Source of the DNA: Anagrus nilaparvatae
Lineage: Eukaryota; Arthropoda; Insecta; Hymenoptera; Mymaridae
Length of the DNA stretch: 64,000 nt
Assembly (NCBI GenBank): GCA_022575985.1
Contig: JAKSXM010000231.1
Span: 20,126,501 to 20,190,500 of the forward strand
Direction of reading: 5' to 3'
This document shows, in pieces, positions 23,950 through 34,499 of this stretch (its first letter is position 1; each line of letters begins with the position of its first letter). A model generated the notes under the pieces. The model was not told the origin of the DNA, did no database searches, and was given only the letters and a program-made list of their open reading frames with translations. The position numbers were made by a program, and so were the translations under genes.

Positions 23950-26639
23950 TTCGTCTATACTTTTGAAGAAACTATCACAATATAAAAATTAGTTAGGTGT
24001 TGAGATTAATAATTTTTCTAATAAATAAACATAGAATATCGTCGATTTCGTGTTGATATCGTATTAACTCATCTATTTAATTCATAATTTAATTTTCATA
24101 ATTCGCAATTCATATTTAATTTTGCACTCTTCTAGTATTTATCTTAGAAAAAAAATTTTAAAGTTTTCTGACACGTCTTAAAACGCACATTTTTATTTAA
24201 CATAAAACTTATCTCTGAATAGTTATGCTAATAAATTAATTTTATTTTCTGAAGAATTTTAATTTAAGTTCAGTCTTATAACCTTTCTTCGTCATTGAGA
24301 ATAACTCATCAGAAACATTTAATTATATGCAAGTTAGGATAACTTCAAAATTATAGTATTTAAATCTATCGCAATTTATTGTACAGTTTTATTTTGTACT
24401 CATCTTTATTTCTCACTTTAATAATATAAGTAGACGATTTCAGAATTTGCTCTTAAAGTATATTGTTTATTGCATACTCTTATCTATTTTATTATTATAA
24501 TGGTCACCATATTTAATTCATTTGTATGTTTTAATATATATCCACAAAATAAATATAAAGAATATCATACTGAGGTATGAATTTGGATATGAATTTAAAA
24601 TATTCAATTCTCATTTGCTAAAGAAACATCTAAATCATTCATAATTTAGTATAAATACTCCCTCCGATCTTAAGTACTCAGTTGTCATTCTCATTTTTAT
24701 TCAATATGTCATAAAATTGTTTTCAACTTTATTTTACTAATAATGTAGTAAAAAACAAGTTAAATAAACGTAGTAAATTAAATCCTTTGATTTTTCATTA
24801 GACAGATATAAGTCACTTCTTATAAATTTATTAATTGTTAGTAAAGTATCACATTCCTTTTCACGTCAGTTGTAAAAAAATTTTACTATAACGTAGATTT
24901 TAACACATTTTTGCTATTGGCAACAAATATATTAATATTTATCTTTTTATCGATCTTCAACAGCTATTTTAGTGTATTTTTACAATAATTATAATTTCTA
25001 CATTATTCGAAGAACAAATACATCAAATTTATTATTTATATTACATAAATAGATATATATTTCAAATACAGTTAATTTGTTTTCCAAACAAGAACTCTCA
25101 TCTTTAAAATATAGTCGAAGTAAATTCTAAAATGAAAATTTAATTTCAATAATTTTCATATATTCTATAAATTGAAATATTCTAAATCTTATTCTTCAAA
25201 TTTTCCAAATCTTTTATCTGTTGATTCAAAATTACTATCCTTCATATAATTTTATAACCTCAAGATAAAGTTTTAAATTTCTATTTTATTAACATTTATC
25301 TTAGGAATAAGAGTTTGATCACATTTTAAACTATCACATCAAAATATGAATCTAATTTTTAAATTTTATTGTTTAGTTTTCAGACATATACATATATTAA
25401 AACAAATGTTTATAATATATAGGTTCTACAAAACTCATATATAAGAAAATTTAATTTGTGAACAAAAATTTATATTGGCTTATAGATTTTGACAAGATAG
25501 TGAATTCTATAAAGCCATTCAATTCTTAAGTAATAGATAATTAACCCTTGGTAGAATCGGAGCAAGCCCCAGACATTCCACCTTTTGCAAAAATCAGTAA
25601 GTAATTTGACTTCTTTATGAGAAGTATACCAGATAATAAACTAATATTACTCTTCAGAAATATTGATACCACATCTATTGAATTGTATTTACTCAGATAA
25701 GCATTTATTTCAATCTATAATATCTTAAGCTCATCATCCTTAATTGTTGTTGTGATTTATGTATTATGACTTATGTATTATTTACATTATTAAGTAATAA
25801 ACCCAATGTATTAATATTATTAAATACTTAATAGAATTATTTAAACTTATCGTCTTATCTTCAAATTTTCTAATTTGTCAATATCTCATTTTGAAAATTA
25901 TTTAAAAATATTTTCACATTCTGTAAAAATCTACTTCACTTACTGGAGGTATAATATTATATATTAAACTTGATAAACATGTTATAATATCATAATTTAT
26001 TTCTAAATGGTCGCATATATAGCCTTTTTAATAGAATTTATTTGAAAATAGTCACATCAATAATCATTTTTACGAATTTAATTCGTGTAATTGCCACATC
26101 AAGAATTTTATGCTCTTCTTTGGTATCTTGGTCATATATTTTAATTTTCAATCATTCAACATCTTTAATAATTTCCAGCCTTTTACAATATCTAATATTA
26201 TCAGATTTATTTATTCAGGATCCTGTTAATTATTATTTTATTATTTTCATGACTTAACTGAAGTTTAGTATCATAAATGTCCAACACTTTTATAGTTAGT
26301 AAACTATTTTCTTTTAATTGGTGGGGTTTAATTGAACACATCTCTCGTCAACTCATCATTAACACATAATAATTTAGCATCTCATCTCATCTTAATATAT
26401 TCTTTTCTTAATACGTCTCTAAAACTTTTCTAAAATTTAATGATATTTCTCTTCTATTTTCAATCTCTAATCTCATCTTTGATTTCCATTTCTAATCTAA
26501 TTTTCCCCCTCCAATAATATTCGCTGGATTTTTAAGGTAAAGGCTGTTTTTTTTTTTTTTTTTTTTATTTCTATTCAAAAACTTTTATCTAAATTAATTC
26601 TGATCTTCATTTAATCACATATAGGTAAATAAAATAAGA

Positions 26640-26830
26640 AAATAAACTTCTAAGTAAATCAGCTGAACACAAGCATGATTCTGAAGTTCATTTATGACCT
26701 CTTTTATTTCAAATATTAAGTTTTATTTACCTTGTGATATTTAAACCTTCCGACTTCTGTATCAATCAGCTGAACACAAGCATGATAAATTTAGAAGCGA
26801 ATGACCTCTTTTACATCCGAACACAAGATA
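26640..26830. repeat. Short direct duplication in the LTR element
   Basis: AATCAGCTGAACACAAGCAT and a following ATGACCTCTTTTA occur twice, about 105 bp apart (near 26657 and 26764). A 20-base T run lies upstream at 26547-26566. Confidence 0.8.
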
Positions 26831-28427
26831 GTATCAAAGATCACCCTTGCAGACACATAAAAAATTAAGAACACATTAAAATTTTACAGTATCTACAAAC
26901 CAGCAGTGTTGAATTTAAGAAATATTTAAATATTTATAAATATTTATTTGATAATAATTTATTTTAACACATCTTGTTAAGAAAAATTCAAACATTCCAT
27001 CTCGATCAAATACAATATCTTAATATCCTAATTTCTTAATATTTAATGATCGTGAGTAGGTACCTATATTAAATTTTTAAATACGTCACTATAAAAATTT
27101 AATGTTTGCTTAGATCTAAGACTTTAATAATTTTAATTTTTAGTAACACTAAAAAAAATTTAATTTATTTTGTGTTTAAAAACCTCTTTATTTCCTTCTC
27201 TTATACATGTATAAATACTGCCTCATCTATTATATTTAATATTATATAATGGTATAGCTTCATATTCTCATCAATTTTTCCATAATTTAAATAATTTTAT
27301 TCATAAATGCATTATTTTTAAATTTTATCATCAGTCAGGTTACATAGAACAAAATATTCTAAAAATTTTTGCATTAAATTTAAGGTTAGGCATACACGCG
27401 CTCTCACACGCAGTGCACATACGTGAGCGAGCGCATATATGAACCCCTATAAAAATTGTATGCAAATATGAGTATGGATTACATGTACATGTATCCGCTT
27501 CGAACCACTCAAGCACTCACACAAACAAATTCGCACCTCGTGAAAAAAAAGTTTATTCACATCACCTATGGGGGCATGTTTTCTTTATATGCATGCATAA
27601 TTATATATTTAACTTTTTATACTTAAAGTATATAAAAGACAAACAATCACGCCTTATTTAATAATTTAAAAAATCCACACATCGAAAATTTAAATAGATC
27701 ATTTTGTGCATGGCCCTCAAATATAGAACACATATATAAGAAAGCACACACACATACAAAACAATGTTTCCGCATAATAAAATATCCACTCATCCTATTT
27801 TCAATTTCCATGGTCTTCTACATGTATGTAATAAATAGTACATAAAATTAAAACACTCCGAACTCCAAAATTTAAAAAAATTATTCATATACTCTCACAT
27901 ACAGGACACATGTATATTCGAGTATTGATAACTTTCATAAATTTTAACCGTCAAAAAGTAGCGTCTAAAATGCGCGGCTAACATTTTATGTATATGTTAC
28001 GTGATTAACTCACACACACACACATATGCATTTATTAATACATAAAAATATTATTTTTGGCCATTAAACACACCCACACATACACATTTCTAAAATTAAT
28101 TTTAATTTTAATGAAAATTAATTTTTAAAAAAAATTTTCCGCCATTTTTAAAAAATTTTATGATAAAAAAAATTTCATTTGCACTAACATGCCTTCGGGT
28201 CGTAAACGACGGCCATTTTGTACACATTTAACAAAATAATTTCGCGTCGAAACTCGTCTACACGCGTAATAAAAAAAATTCAAAATTTTTGTTTTAAAAT
28301 TTAAATTAATATTTATATCCGAAAATATAAAAAAAATTAACTTTTCTTTCTTTTCTATTTTTGCCGGCTACAAAAAATTTGATCGATCATGCACACATTT
28401 TATTTTTCCACTTCCGCTTCGTAAAAT

Positions 28428-28457
28428 AAAGATCTTACCCTCTCTACCTTCAGCCAT
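28428..28457 (-). other. Short leader frame with splice-donor-like end in the LTR element
   Basis: Downstream of the primer site the minus strand has ATGGCTGAAGGTAGAGAGG followed by GTAAGA. The frame, read straight through, gives about 30 codons before TAG. The GG|GTAAGA match to a splice donor could be chance. It is the only sensible ATG context near the 5' end of the element. Confidence 0.25.
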
Positions 28458-28654
28458 TTTTAACCTCTCTCCTTGGTTATGTGAAAAAAATTCACACTAA
28501 AATTTTATTCACACTAAAACACCAAATATTTTAAATAAATAATCTTTTATTTATTTTTTAAAAAAAATAACACCACACACCAAAATTTTCTTTTACATAA
28601 AAGAAAAGAGAGCTATTTTTATTTCACTCGCGCGTCCGCGGGGAAAGCGTGTTA

Positions 28655-28671
28655 TGCTGCGGCCCATGACC
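28655..28671 (-). promoter_or_regulatory. Primer binding site resembling half initiator tRNA-Met
   Basis: Immediately after the 5' LTR the minus strand reads GGTCATGGGCC, one extra G, then CAGCA. The complement of the initiator tRNA-Met anticodon arm is GGTTATGGGCCCAGCA as I recall it, so 10 of the first 11 bases agree and CAGCA follows after one inserted base. Priming from an internal cut of this tRNA is established for Drosophila copia. Confidence 0.75.
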
Positions 28672-28946
28672 TATTAGGTTTGTGGGTTATTTAAATAAAT
28701 ACACTTATTTATATTTTATATAACACTCAATGTTTATTCACGTCTAAATCTTAAACTTAATAATCACGTCTTAATTACACTAAAATATAGTTAATAATTA
28801 GTTATTATAAAATGTCGAACACGCCGATACAATATAGAGAGAACGATGTCGATACGACGGTTGCTATACAAGCACTGAGAACTTCGCGTCCCTTTCTTCT
28901 CCACATAGTATAAAGCGGATGTGATAGAGAGCGCCACATTCCAACA
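28672..28946 (-). repeat. 5' LTR of the non-coding copia-type element
   Basis: 275 bp, apparently identical to the copy at 20044-20318. Transcription would start in this LTR on the minus strand. Confidence 0.93.
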
Positions 28947-28997
28947 CCTTTTTTGTAAATTTTGCGCTAATTTGAACATTTTGAATTTTTCGGACTA

Positions 28998-29923
28998 AGA
29001 GCATCCCGGAATATTAGAGGAAAATCTGCACCAGAATGATATCTAAAAAACCTATCTTTGATACCTTTTTCACATACAAAAGTCAAAAAATAATTATGCT
29101 CACTTTAGGAACCCTTCAGTTCAAAAATACTGGATCAATAAAGATGGTATTTAAAATATTAGCGTTTATTAATGTCACAAACAATTGATTAATAATAAAA
29201 GAGTAAAGAATTTTTAAAAATTAGGAGCTTGTACACAATTTCTAAGATCTATAAAACCCACTTAAGTCAAAAATTACAATTTTTGCAGCAATTTAAAAAT
29301 TGGTCATTTTTGGTCAAATATGTTCATTTGGTTCACTGACTAGAACGGCAAGAGAATTACTGATAAAAAAATGCGGTACCACAACCTGTTTTGTAAGTTA
29401 GAAGCAAATCGTATTTTAAACAATTGACAATCCCCTTGGTATCTCCAAAAAACCCCATAAAAAATATTGGTTTTTTTGCTCTAACTGGACTCATTTTGAA
29501 GGACTTTGATAGATAAAAAACATATAAATTTTCTAGAGAGGTGATTTTTGATAGAGCAAAATAATTGAATTTGAAAGTAAAATTTTTAATGTTAGTCTTC
29601 AGTATTTTTGGATTGAAGGGTTCCTAAAGTGGGCAATATTATTTTTTGACTTTTGTACGTGAAAAAGATATCAAAGACCAATCTTTTAAGACCATGTAGA
29701 CCTATTTTGGTACTAAACAACCAGAGATATGAACTTTTGACAGATTTTTGAGAAAAAAGAGACAAAAACACGTTTTTGCCCCCCCTCCCCTGCCCCATGA
29801 AGTGCAGCTGGGGGCAAAACACCAACGGGAAACTTATTATTTTTTTATGTATAAACAATCTGTAAAAGTTTTTTTGGATATCATTCTAGTGCGGAATTTC
29901 CCCTAATATTCCGGGATGCTCTT
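28998..29923. mobile_element. 0.93-kb inverted-repeat DNA element, probable TA target
   Basis: The ends mirror each other: AGAGCATCCCGGAATATTAG at the left, CTAATATTCCGGGATGCTCT at the right. They are flanked by TA on both sides. The match continues inward (GATATC, TTTGACTTTTGTA, and CTTTAGGAACCCTTCA with its mirror near 29625). No transposase is encoded; the 88-codon minus frame inside follows the repeat, not a domain. A TA duplication points to the Tc1/mariner group, but one extra A at the right end leaves this open. Confidence 0.65.
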
Positions 29924-30984
29924 TATGGTCGGAAACCTACCAATACCTATTTTTTAAAATTATGATCATATTTTTAATTACGATTATATATTTAACTTTT
30001 TATTTTTGTACGGGTTTCACGCCATTTCGGAATCAAATATGCGCTAATTAAGACTGACCCTAAAAGGGATTTAAATACCTCTAATAGCAGGGGGCGGACG
30101 ACGAAATTCAGCTATTCAGAATAGCAAAAAAACTATTCAAAAAATTTTTTTTTTGGGAAATGGTTGGAAATGGGCTGAAATGAACTTATTTCAGTCTGAA
30201 TCGTTCTGAATAGCTCTGAATAGCTCTGAATAGCTCTGAATAGTTCTGAAACTAAAAAAATTTTTTTTTTTTTAAATCGTTCAAAATGGCTGAAAACGCA
30301 AAGAAAAGTTGATAGGAAGGTCTGAATCGGTCTGAATCGGTCTGAATCACTCTGAATCACTCTGAATCATAGTTTTTTTTAATTTTTACTAGAAAATCGT
30401 TAATTTTGCATAAAAACAAATACTTTTTAAAAATCTGAATCACTCTGAATCAATTTAAAACTGAATAGCTCTGAATAGTTCTGAAACTGAATTTTTTTTT
30501 TTTAATCGTTCAAAATGGCTCAAAACGCATTGAAAAGTTTATAAGAAGATCTGAATCAGTCTGAATCAGTCTGATTCACTCTGAATTATAGTTTTTTTTT
30601 AATTTTTACTAGAAAATCGTTAATTTTGCAGAAAAACAAATAATTTTTAAAGATTTGAATGAGTCTGAATCACTCTGAATCAAAGTTTTTTTAAAATTTT
30701 TATTAGAAAATCGTTAATTTTGCCTTAAAACAAATATTTTTAATGATCTTAATCCCTCTGAATTAATATAAAACGCAGTTTTGTTTGTGTAGGGAGTCGT
30801 TAAAATTGTATTAAAGTTTCTAAAAATCGCTTGAAACCTTTGCAAATGTAATCAAAAATAATTTCAAAGATCTTAATAAAATCTAAATAAGCCTGAATAA
30901 CAGCTTTTCTCCGGAGAATCTTAAATTAATTTTTTGAAACTGTATAAAATTTTCTAAAAATCACTTAAAATAGCTGAAAGTGTA

Positions 30985-31395
30985 GGACACGTCAAGCCTT
31001 ACAGTAGCTTAACCTAAGGAAGTAGGCTGTAATAAAATTAGGACACGTCAAGCCTTACACTAGCGTTACTTAAGGAAGTAGGCTATAATAAAATTAGGAC
31101 ACGTCAGCCTTATAGTAGCTTAACCTAAGGAAGTAGGCTATAATAAAATTAGGAGACGTCAGCCTTACAGTAGCTTAACCTAAGGAAGTAGGCTATAATA
31201 AAATTAGGACACGTCATGCCTTACAGTAGCTTAACCTAAGGAAATAGGCTTACACTAGCGTAACCTAAGGAAGTAGGCTATAATAAAATTAGGACACGTA
31301 AAGCCTTACAGTAGCTTAACCTAAGGAAATCGGCTGTAATAAAAAACGACACGTCAAGCCTTACACTAACGTAACCTAGGGAAGTAGGATATAAT
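30985..31395. repeat. ~56-bp units, left array of foldback element
   Basis: About seven units with GGACACGTCAAGCCTTACA, GTAGCTTAACC, then TAAGGAAGTAGGCTATAAT. Two variants alternate (CAGTAGCTTAACC and CTAGCGTAACC). Confidence 0.85.
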
Positions 31396-31639
31396 ATTAA
31401 AAAATGCTCATTATAATTTTATTTTTAAAAATACTTTTGACCCTTCCTTTTTAAATCAATTTAATAAAAAAACTTTAATTACTACTATATTACCAACTAA
31501 TCTACACTATAGTTATTAAATTTACTATATTTTCTGCATTATATATTTTTTTTATTAGATTGATTTAAAAAGGAAGGGACAAAAGTATTTTTAAAAATAA
31601 ATAAAACTGATCATTTTTTAATTTCATAGCCTATTTCAT

Positions 31640-32455
31640 TAGGTTAAGCTACTGTAAGGTTTGACGTGTCCTAATTTTATTATAGCCTACTTCCTTAGGT
31701 TACGCTAGTGTAAGGCTTGACGTGTCGTTATTTTATTATAGCCTATTTCCTTAGGTCACACTACTGTAAGGCTTGACGTGTCGTAATTTTATTATAGCTT
31801 ACTTCCTTAGGTTACGCTAGTGTAAAGCTTGATGTGTAATTTTTTATTACAGCCTACTTCCTTAGGTGAAGCTACTGTTAGGCTTGACGTGTCCTAATTT
31901 TCTTATAGCCTACTTCCTTAGGTTACTCTAGTGTAAGCCTATTTCCTTAGGTTAAGCTACTGTAAGGCATGACGTATCCTAATTTTATTATAGCTTACTT
32001 CCTTAGGTTACGCTAGTGTAAGGCTTGACGTGTAGTTTTTTATTACAGCCTACTTCCTTAGGTTAAGCTACTGTGAGGCTTGACGTGTCCTAATTTTATT
32101 ATAGCTTACTTCCTTAGGTTACGCTAGTGTAAAGCTTGATGTGTAATTTTTTATTACAGCCTACTTCCTTAGGTTAAGCTACTTTAAGGCTTGACGTGTA
32201 GTTTTTTATTACAGCCTACTTCCTTAGGTTACGCTAGTGTAAGCCTATTTCCTTAGGTTAAGCTACTGTAAGGCATGACGTGTCCTAATTTTATTATAGC
32301 CTACTTCCTTAGGTTAAGCTACTATAAGGCTGACGTGTCCTAATTTTATTATAGCCTACTTCCTTAAGTAACGCTAGTGTAAGGCTTGACGTGTCCTAAT
32401 TTTATTACAGCCTACTTCCTTAGGTTAAGCTACTGTAAGGCTTGACGTGTCCTAC
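31640..32455. repeat. ~56-bp units, right array of foldback element
   Basis: Inverse of the left array but about twice as long (roughly 14-15 units), so unit number changed after the palindrome formed. TTAGG occurs in each unit only as part of CTTCCTTAGGTTA. Confidence 0.85.
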
Positions 32456-33366
32456 ACTTTCAGCTATTTTAAGTGATTTTTAGAAAATTTTATACAGTTT
32501 CAAAAAATTAATTTAAGATTCTCCGGAGAAAAGCTGTTATTCAGGCTTATTTAGATTTTATTAAGATCTTTGAAATTATTTTTGATTACATTTGCAAAGG
32601 TTTCAAGCGATTTTTAGAAACTTTAATACAATTTTAACGACTCCCTACAAACAAAACTGCGTTTTATATTAATTCAGAGGGATTAAGATCATTAAAAATA
32701 TTTGTTTTAAGGCAAAATTAACGATTTTCTAATAAAAATTTAAAAAAAACTTTGATTCAGAGTGATTCAGACTCATTCAAATCTTTAAAAATTATTTGTT
32801 TTTCTGCAAAATTAACGATTTTCTAGTAAAAATTAAAAAAAAACTATGATTCAGAGTGAATCAGACTGATTCAGACTGATTCAGATCTTCTTATAAACTT
32901 TTCAATGCGTTTTGAGCCATTTTGAACGATTAAAAAAAAAAAAATTCAGTTTCAGAACTATTCAGAGCTATTCAGTTTTAAATTGATTCAGAGTGATTCA
33001 GATTTTTAAAAAGTATTTGTTTTTATGCAAAATTAACGATTTTCTAGTAAAAATTAAAAAAAACTATGATTCAGAGTGATTCAGAGTGATTCAGACCGAT
33101 TCAGACCGATTCAGACCTTCCTATCAACTTTTCTTTGCGTTTTCAGCCATTTTGAACGATTTAAAAAAAAAAAAATTTTTTAGTTTCAGAACTATTCAGA
33201 GCTATTCAGAGCTATTCAGAACGATTCAGACTGAAATAAGTTCATTTCAGCCCATTTCCAACCATTTCCCAAAAAAAAATTTTTTGAATAGTTTTTTTGC
33301 TATTCTGAATAGCTGAATTTCGTCGTCCGCCCCCTGTCTAATAGAATATTGGGACTTCTTAAATAA

Positions 33367-33935
33367 AAAATTTATAACCGGTTTGTGTAACTACACAATC
33401 AACGAGCATGGATTATGTTCATTTATAACACTGATAATAAAGTATCTATTGTGTTTATAATATAAATATTTATATCCAAATATTTATATTTAAATTTTTA
33501 TTATAGAAATCATGCTGCTTAGACATGAAAGTGAACAAAATTAATTAAATTTTCAAATTATTATAGTTTTTTAAATAATATGAATTTATTTTTTATTAAT
33601 TTTTACAATGAATTCTTTAAAAATTCTGCACCAATGGTCCCTAGGTACTTCTGCACCAAAGGTCTTTAGGTAATTCTGCACCAAAGGTCTTTAGGGACTT
33701 CTGCACCAAAGGTCCCTAGGTACTTCTGCATCAAAGGTCTTTAGGGACTTCTGCACCATAGGTCCCTACGCACTTCTGCACCAATGCTCCTTCGGTACTT
33801 CTGCACCAAAGTCCCTGAATCGAAATTATTCAAAGTCCATTTCACCCCCCCCCCCTAAAAACGTCACTTTTTCACCCCCCCTGCCGAGCCGGGCTTTTTC
33901 AAATACCCCATCCAATGAACATGTTCCATGTTAAA
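33367..33935. repeat. Dispersed repeat B with 25-bp minisatellite
   Basis: Closely matches 60126-60632: GGTTTGTGTAACTACACAA, CATGCTGCTTAGACAT and, at the end, CATCCAATGAACATGTT. At 33624-33823 it holds about eight 25-bp units (TTCTGCACCAAAGGTCTTTA plus GGTAC). C-rich runs (CACCCCCCC) follow. Confidence 0.9.
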
Positions 33936-34096
33936 AATAAATTTGTCATCTGTTTCAAACAATTGAATATATTATGTTTGAAAAAAATTTTTTATTAGCA
34001 AAAAAAATAGAAAAAAAACAAAAAATTTCATTGCGGTAATTGCATGTTTCTTGTCTATGACTTTTTTGAAATAAATAAGTAAATAATTTTAATTAC

Positions 34097-34491
34097 CCTG
34101 TGACTACAATACGTTTTCCTAAATATTTTGCCTTCTCTATTTCATTTCTGAAATGATCCTCAGCTGGATTTTTTACTGTACAGGAATTAAGAAGCCATAC
34201 ATCTGCCAGTAACTTGTTATCTGTTAATTTATAACCATATGAAACCAATTGACCTGCCATATACTCACTATCAGAATTATTATGTGAGCAGCCCCAAGTT
34301 TTAATATATATTAACTGTGTTCCAGGAATAACACTTGAATCTCTTTGAATTTCTGGTAAAATAAATTTTTCTTTCAATTTATCATTTTGCAAAATATTTA
34401 TTTTGTTTACCGATTTTTTTTTTTGTAAAATACTTTTTGAAGACAATATATCTTCAATATCATCTACCACCTCATTACAGATAACCGACAT
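34097..34491 (-). CDS. CDKAL1: CDKAL1 first coding exon (N-terminal methylthiotransferase domain)
   Basis: Encodes residues 1-131 and two bases of Gly132. The start ATG at 34489-34491 is chosen because MSVICNEVVDDIEDILSS lines up with the vertebrate N-terminus (LLDDIEDIVS). TTTTTTATAG lies just upstream, so a further 5' untranslated intron is possible. The N-terminal methylthiotransferase domain begins near residue 59, with YIKTWGCSHNNSDSEYMAGQ (Cys68) and LLNSCTVKNPAEDHF (Cys104); the third cluster ligand, Cys133, is at the start of the next exon, 19.2 kb away. These three cysteines hold the auxiliary iron-sulfur cluster in this family. No promoter could be picked in the AT-rich upstream DNA. 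Confidence 0.95.
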
Positions 34492-34499
34492 ACCTATAA

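Larger units (their letters stand above)
20044..28946 (-). mobile_element. 8.9-kb non-coding copia-type LTR retrotransposon
   Basis: Two 275-bp direct repeats bound this 8,903-bp element, and the 5-bp sequence CCTTT flanks it on both sides (20039-20043 and 28947-28951). Read on the minus strand the LTR starts TGTTGGAATG, very like copia-group LTRs. The 5' LTR is followed at once by a primer site resembling the anticodon arm of initiator tRNA-Met, and GGGAGGGAG lies directly before the 3' LTR. I see no differences between the LTRs, so insertion was recent. The ~8.35-kb interior has no minus-strand open frame of 60 codons and no recognisable Gag or Pol. It must therefore have been mobilised by proteins from another element. 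It sits antisense to nothing: its sense strand is the same as CDKAL1's, inside the intron. Confidence 0.9.
30088..33336. mobile_element. 3.25-kb foldback element with hAT-like ends
   Basis: The element starts CAGGGGGCGGACGACG and ends CGTCGTCCGCCCCCTG. TCTAATAG (8 bp) flanks it on both sides (30080-30087, 33337-33344). CAG...CTG ends and an 8-bp duplication fit the hAT superfamily. Almost the whole element is inverted repeat: arms at about 30088-31395 and 31625-33336. Each arm has an outer zone of CTGAATCACT/CTGAATAGCT decamers and an inner array of ~56-bp units. No protein is encoded. Related copies lie at 38574-40114 and 45762-50255. Confidence 0.9.
14887..34096 (-). other. CDKAL1 intron, 19.2 kb
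   Basis: Donor GTAATT follows ACAGG on the minus strand at 34096-34091; acceptor TTTTTTTCAG ends at 14887. Joining the exons gives VVTG-CV, the conserved third-cysteine region, in frame. The intron is packed with mobile DNA: a palindrome with a Penelope-like end, a copia remnant, the 8.9-kb LTR element, the 28998-29923 and 30088-33336 inverted-repeat elements, and a dispersed repeat at 33367-33935. Insertions occur in both orientations. Confidence 0.93.

Noticed and set aside
23097..26257. Plus-strand frames of 65 and 71 codons inside the LTR element
   Set aside because: They are antisense to the element and show no retroelement or host motif.
29592..29858. 88-codon minus-strand frame in the 0.93-kb element
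   Set aside because: No domain; it lies across the inverted repeat and is too short for a transposase.
31640..32455. Interstitial telomere (TTAGG)n
   Set aside because: TTAGG occurs once per ~56-bp unit within CTTCCTTAGGTTA and never in tandem.
30985..32455. CRISPR-like array
   Set aside because: Repeats are diverged, mirror-symmetrical and without regular unique spacers, in a eukaryotic foldback element.
30133..33316. 75-76 codon frames in both arms of the foldback element
   Set aside because: They translate the CTGAAT decamers (SDSDRF, SYSELF patterns) and appear twice only because the arms are mirror images.
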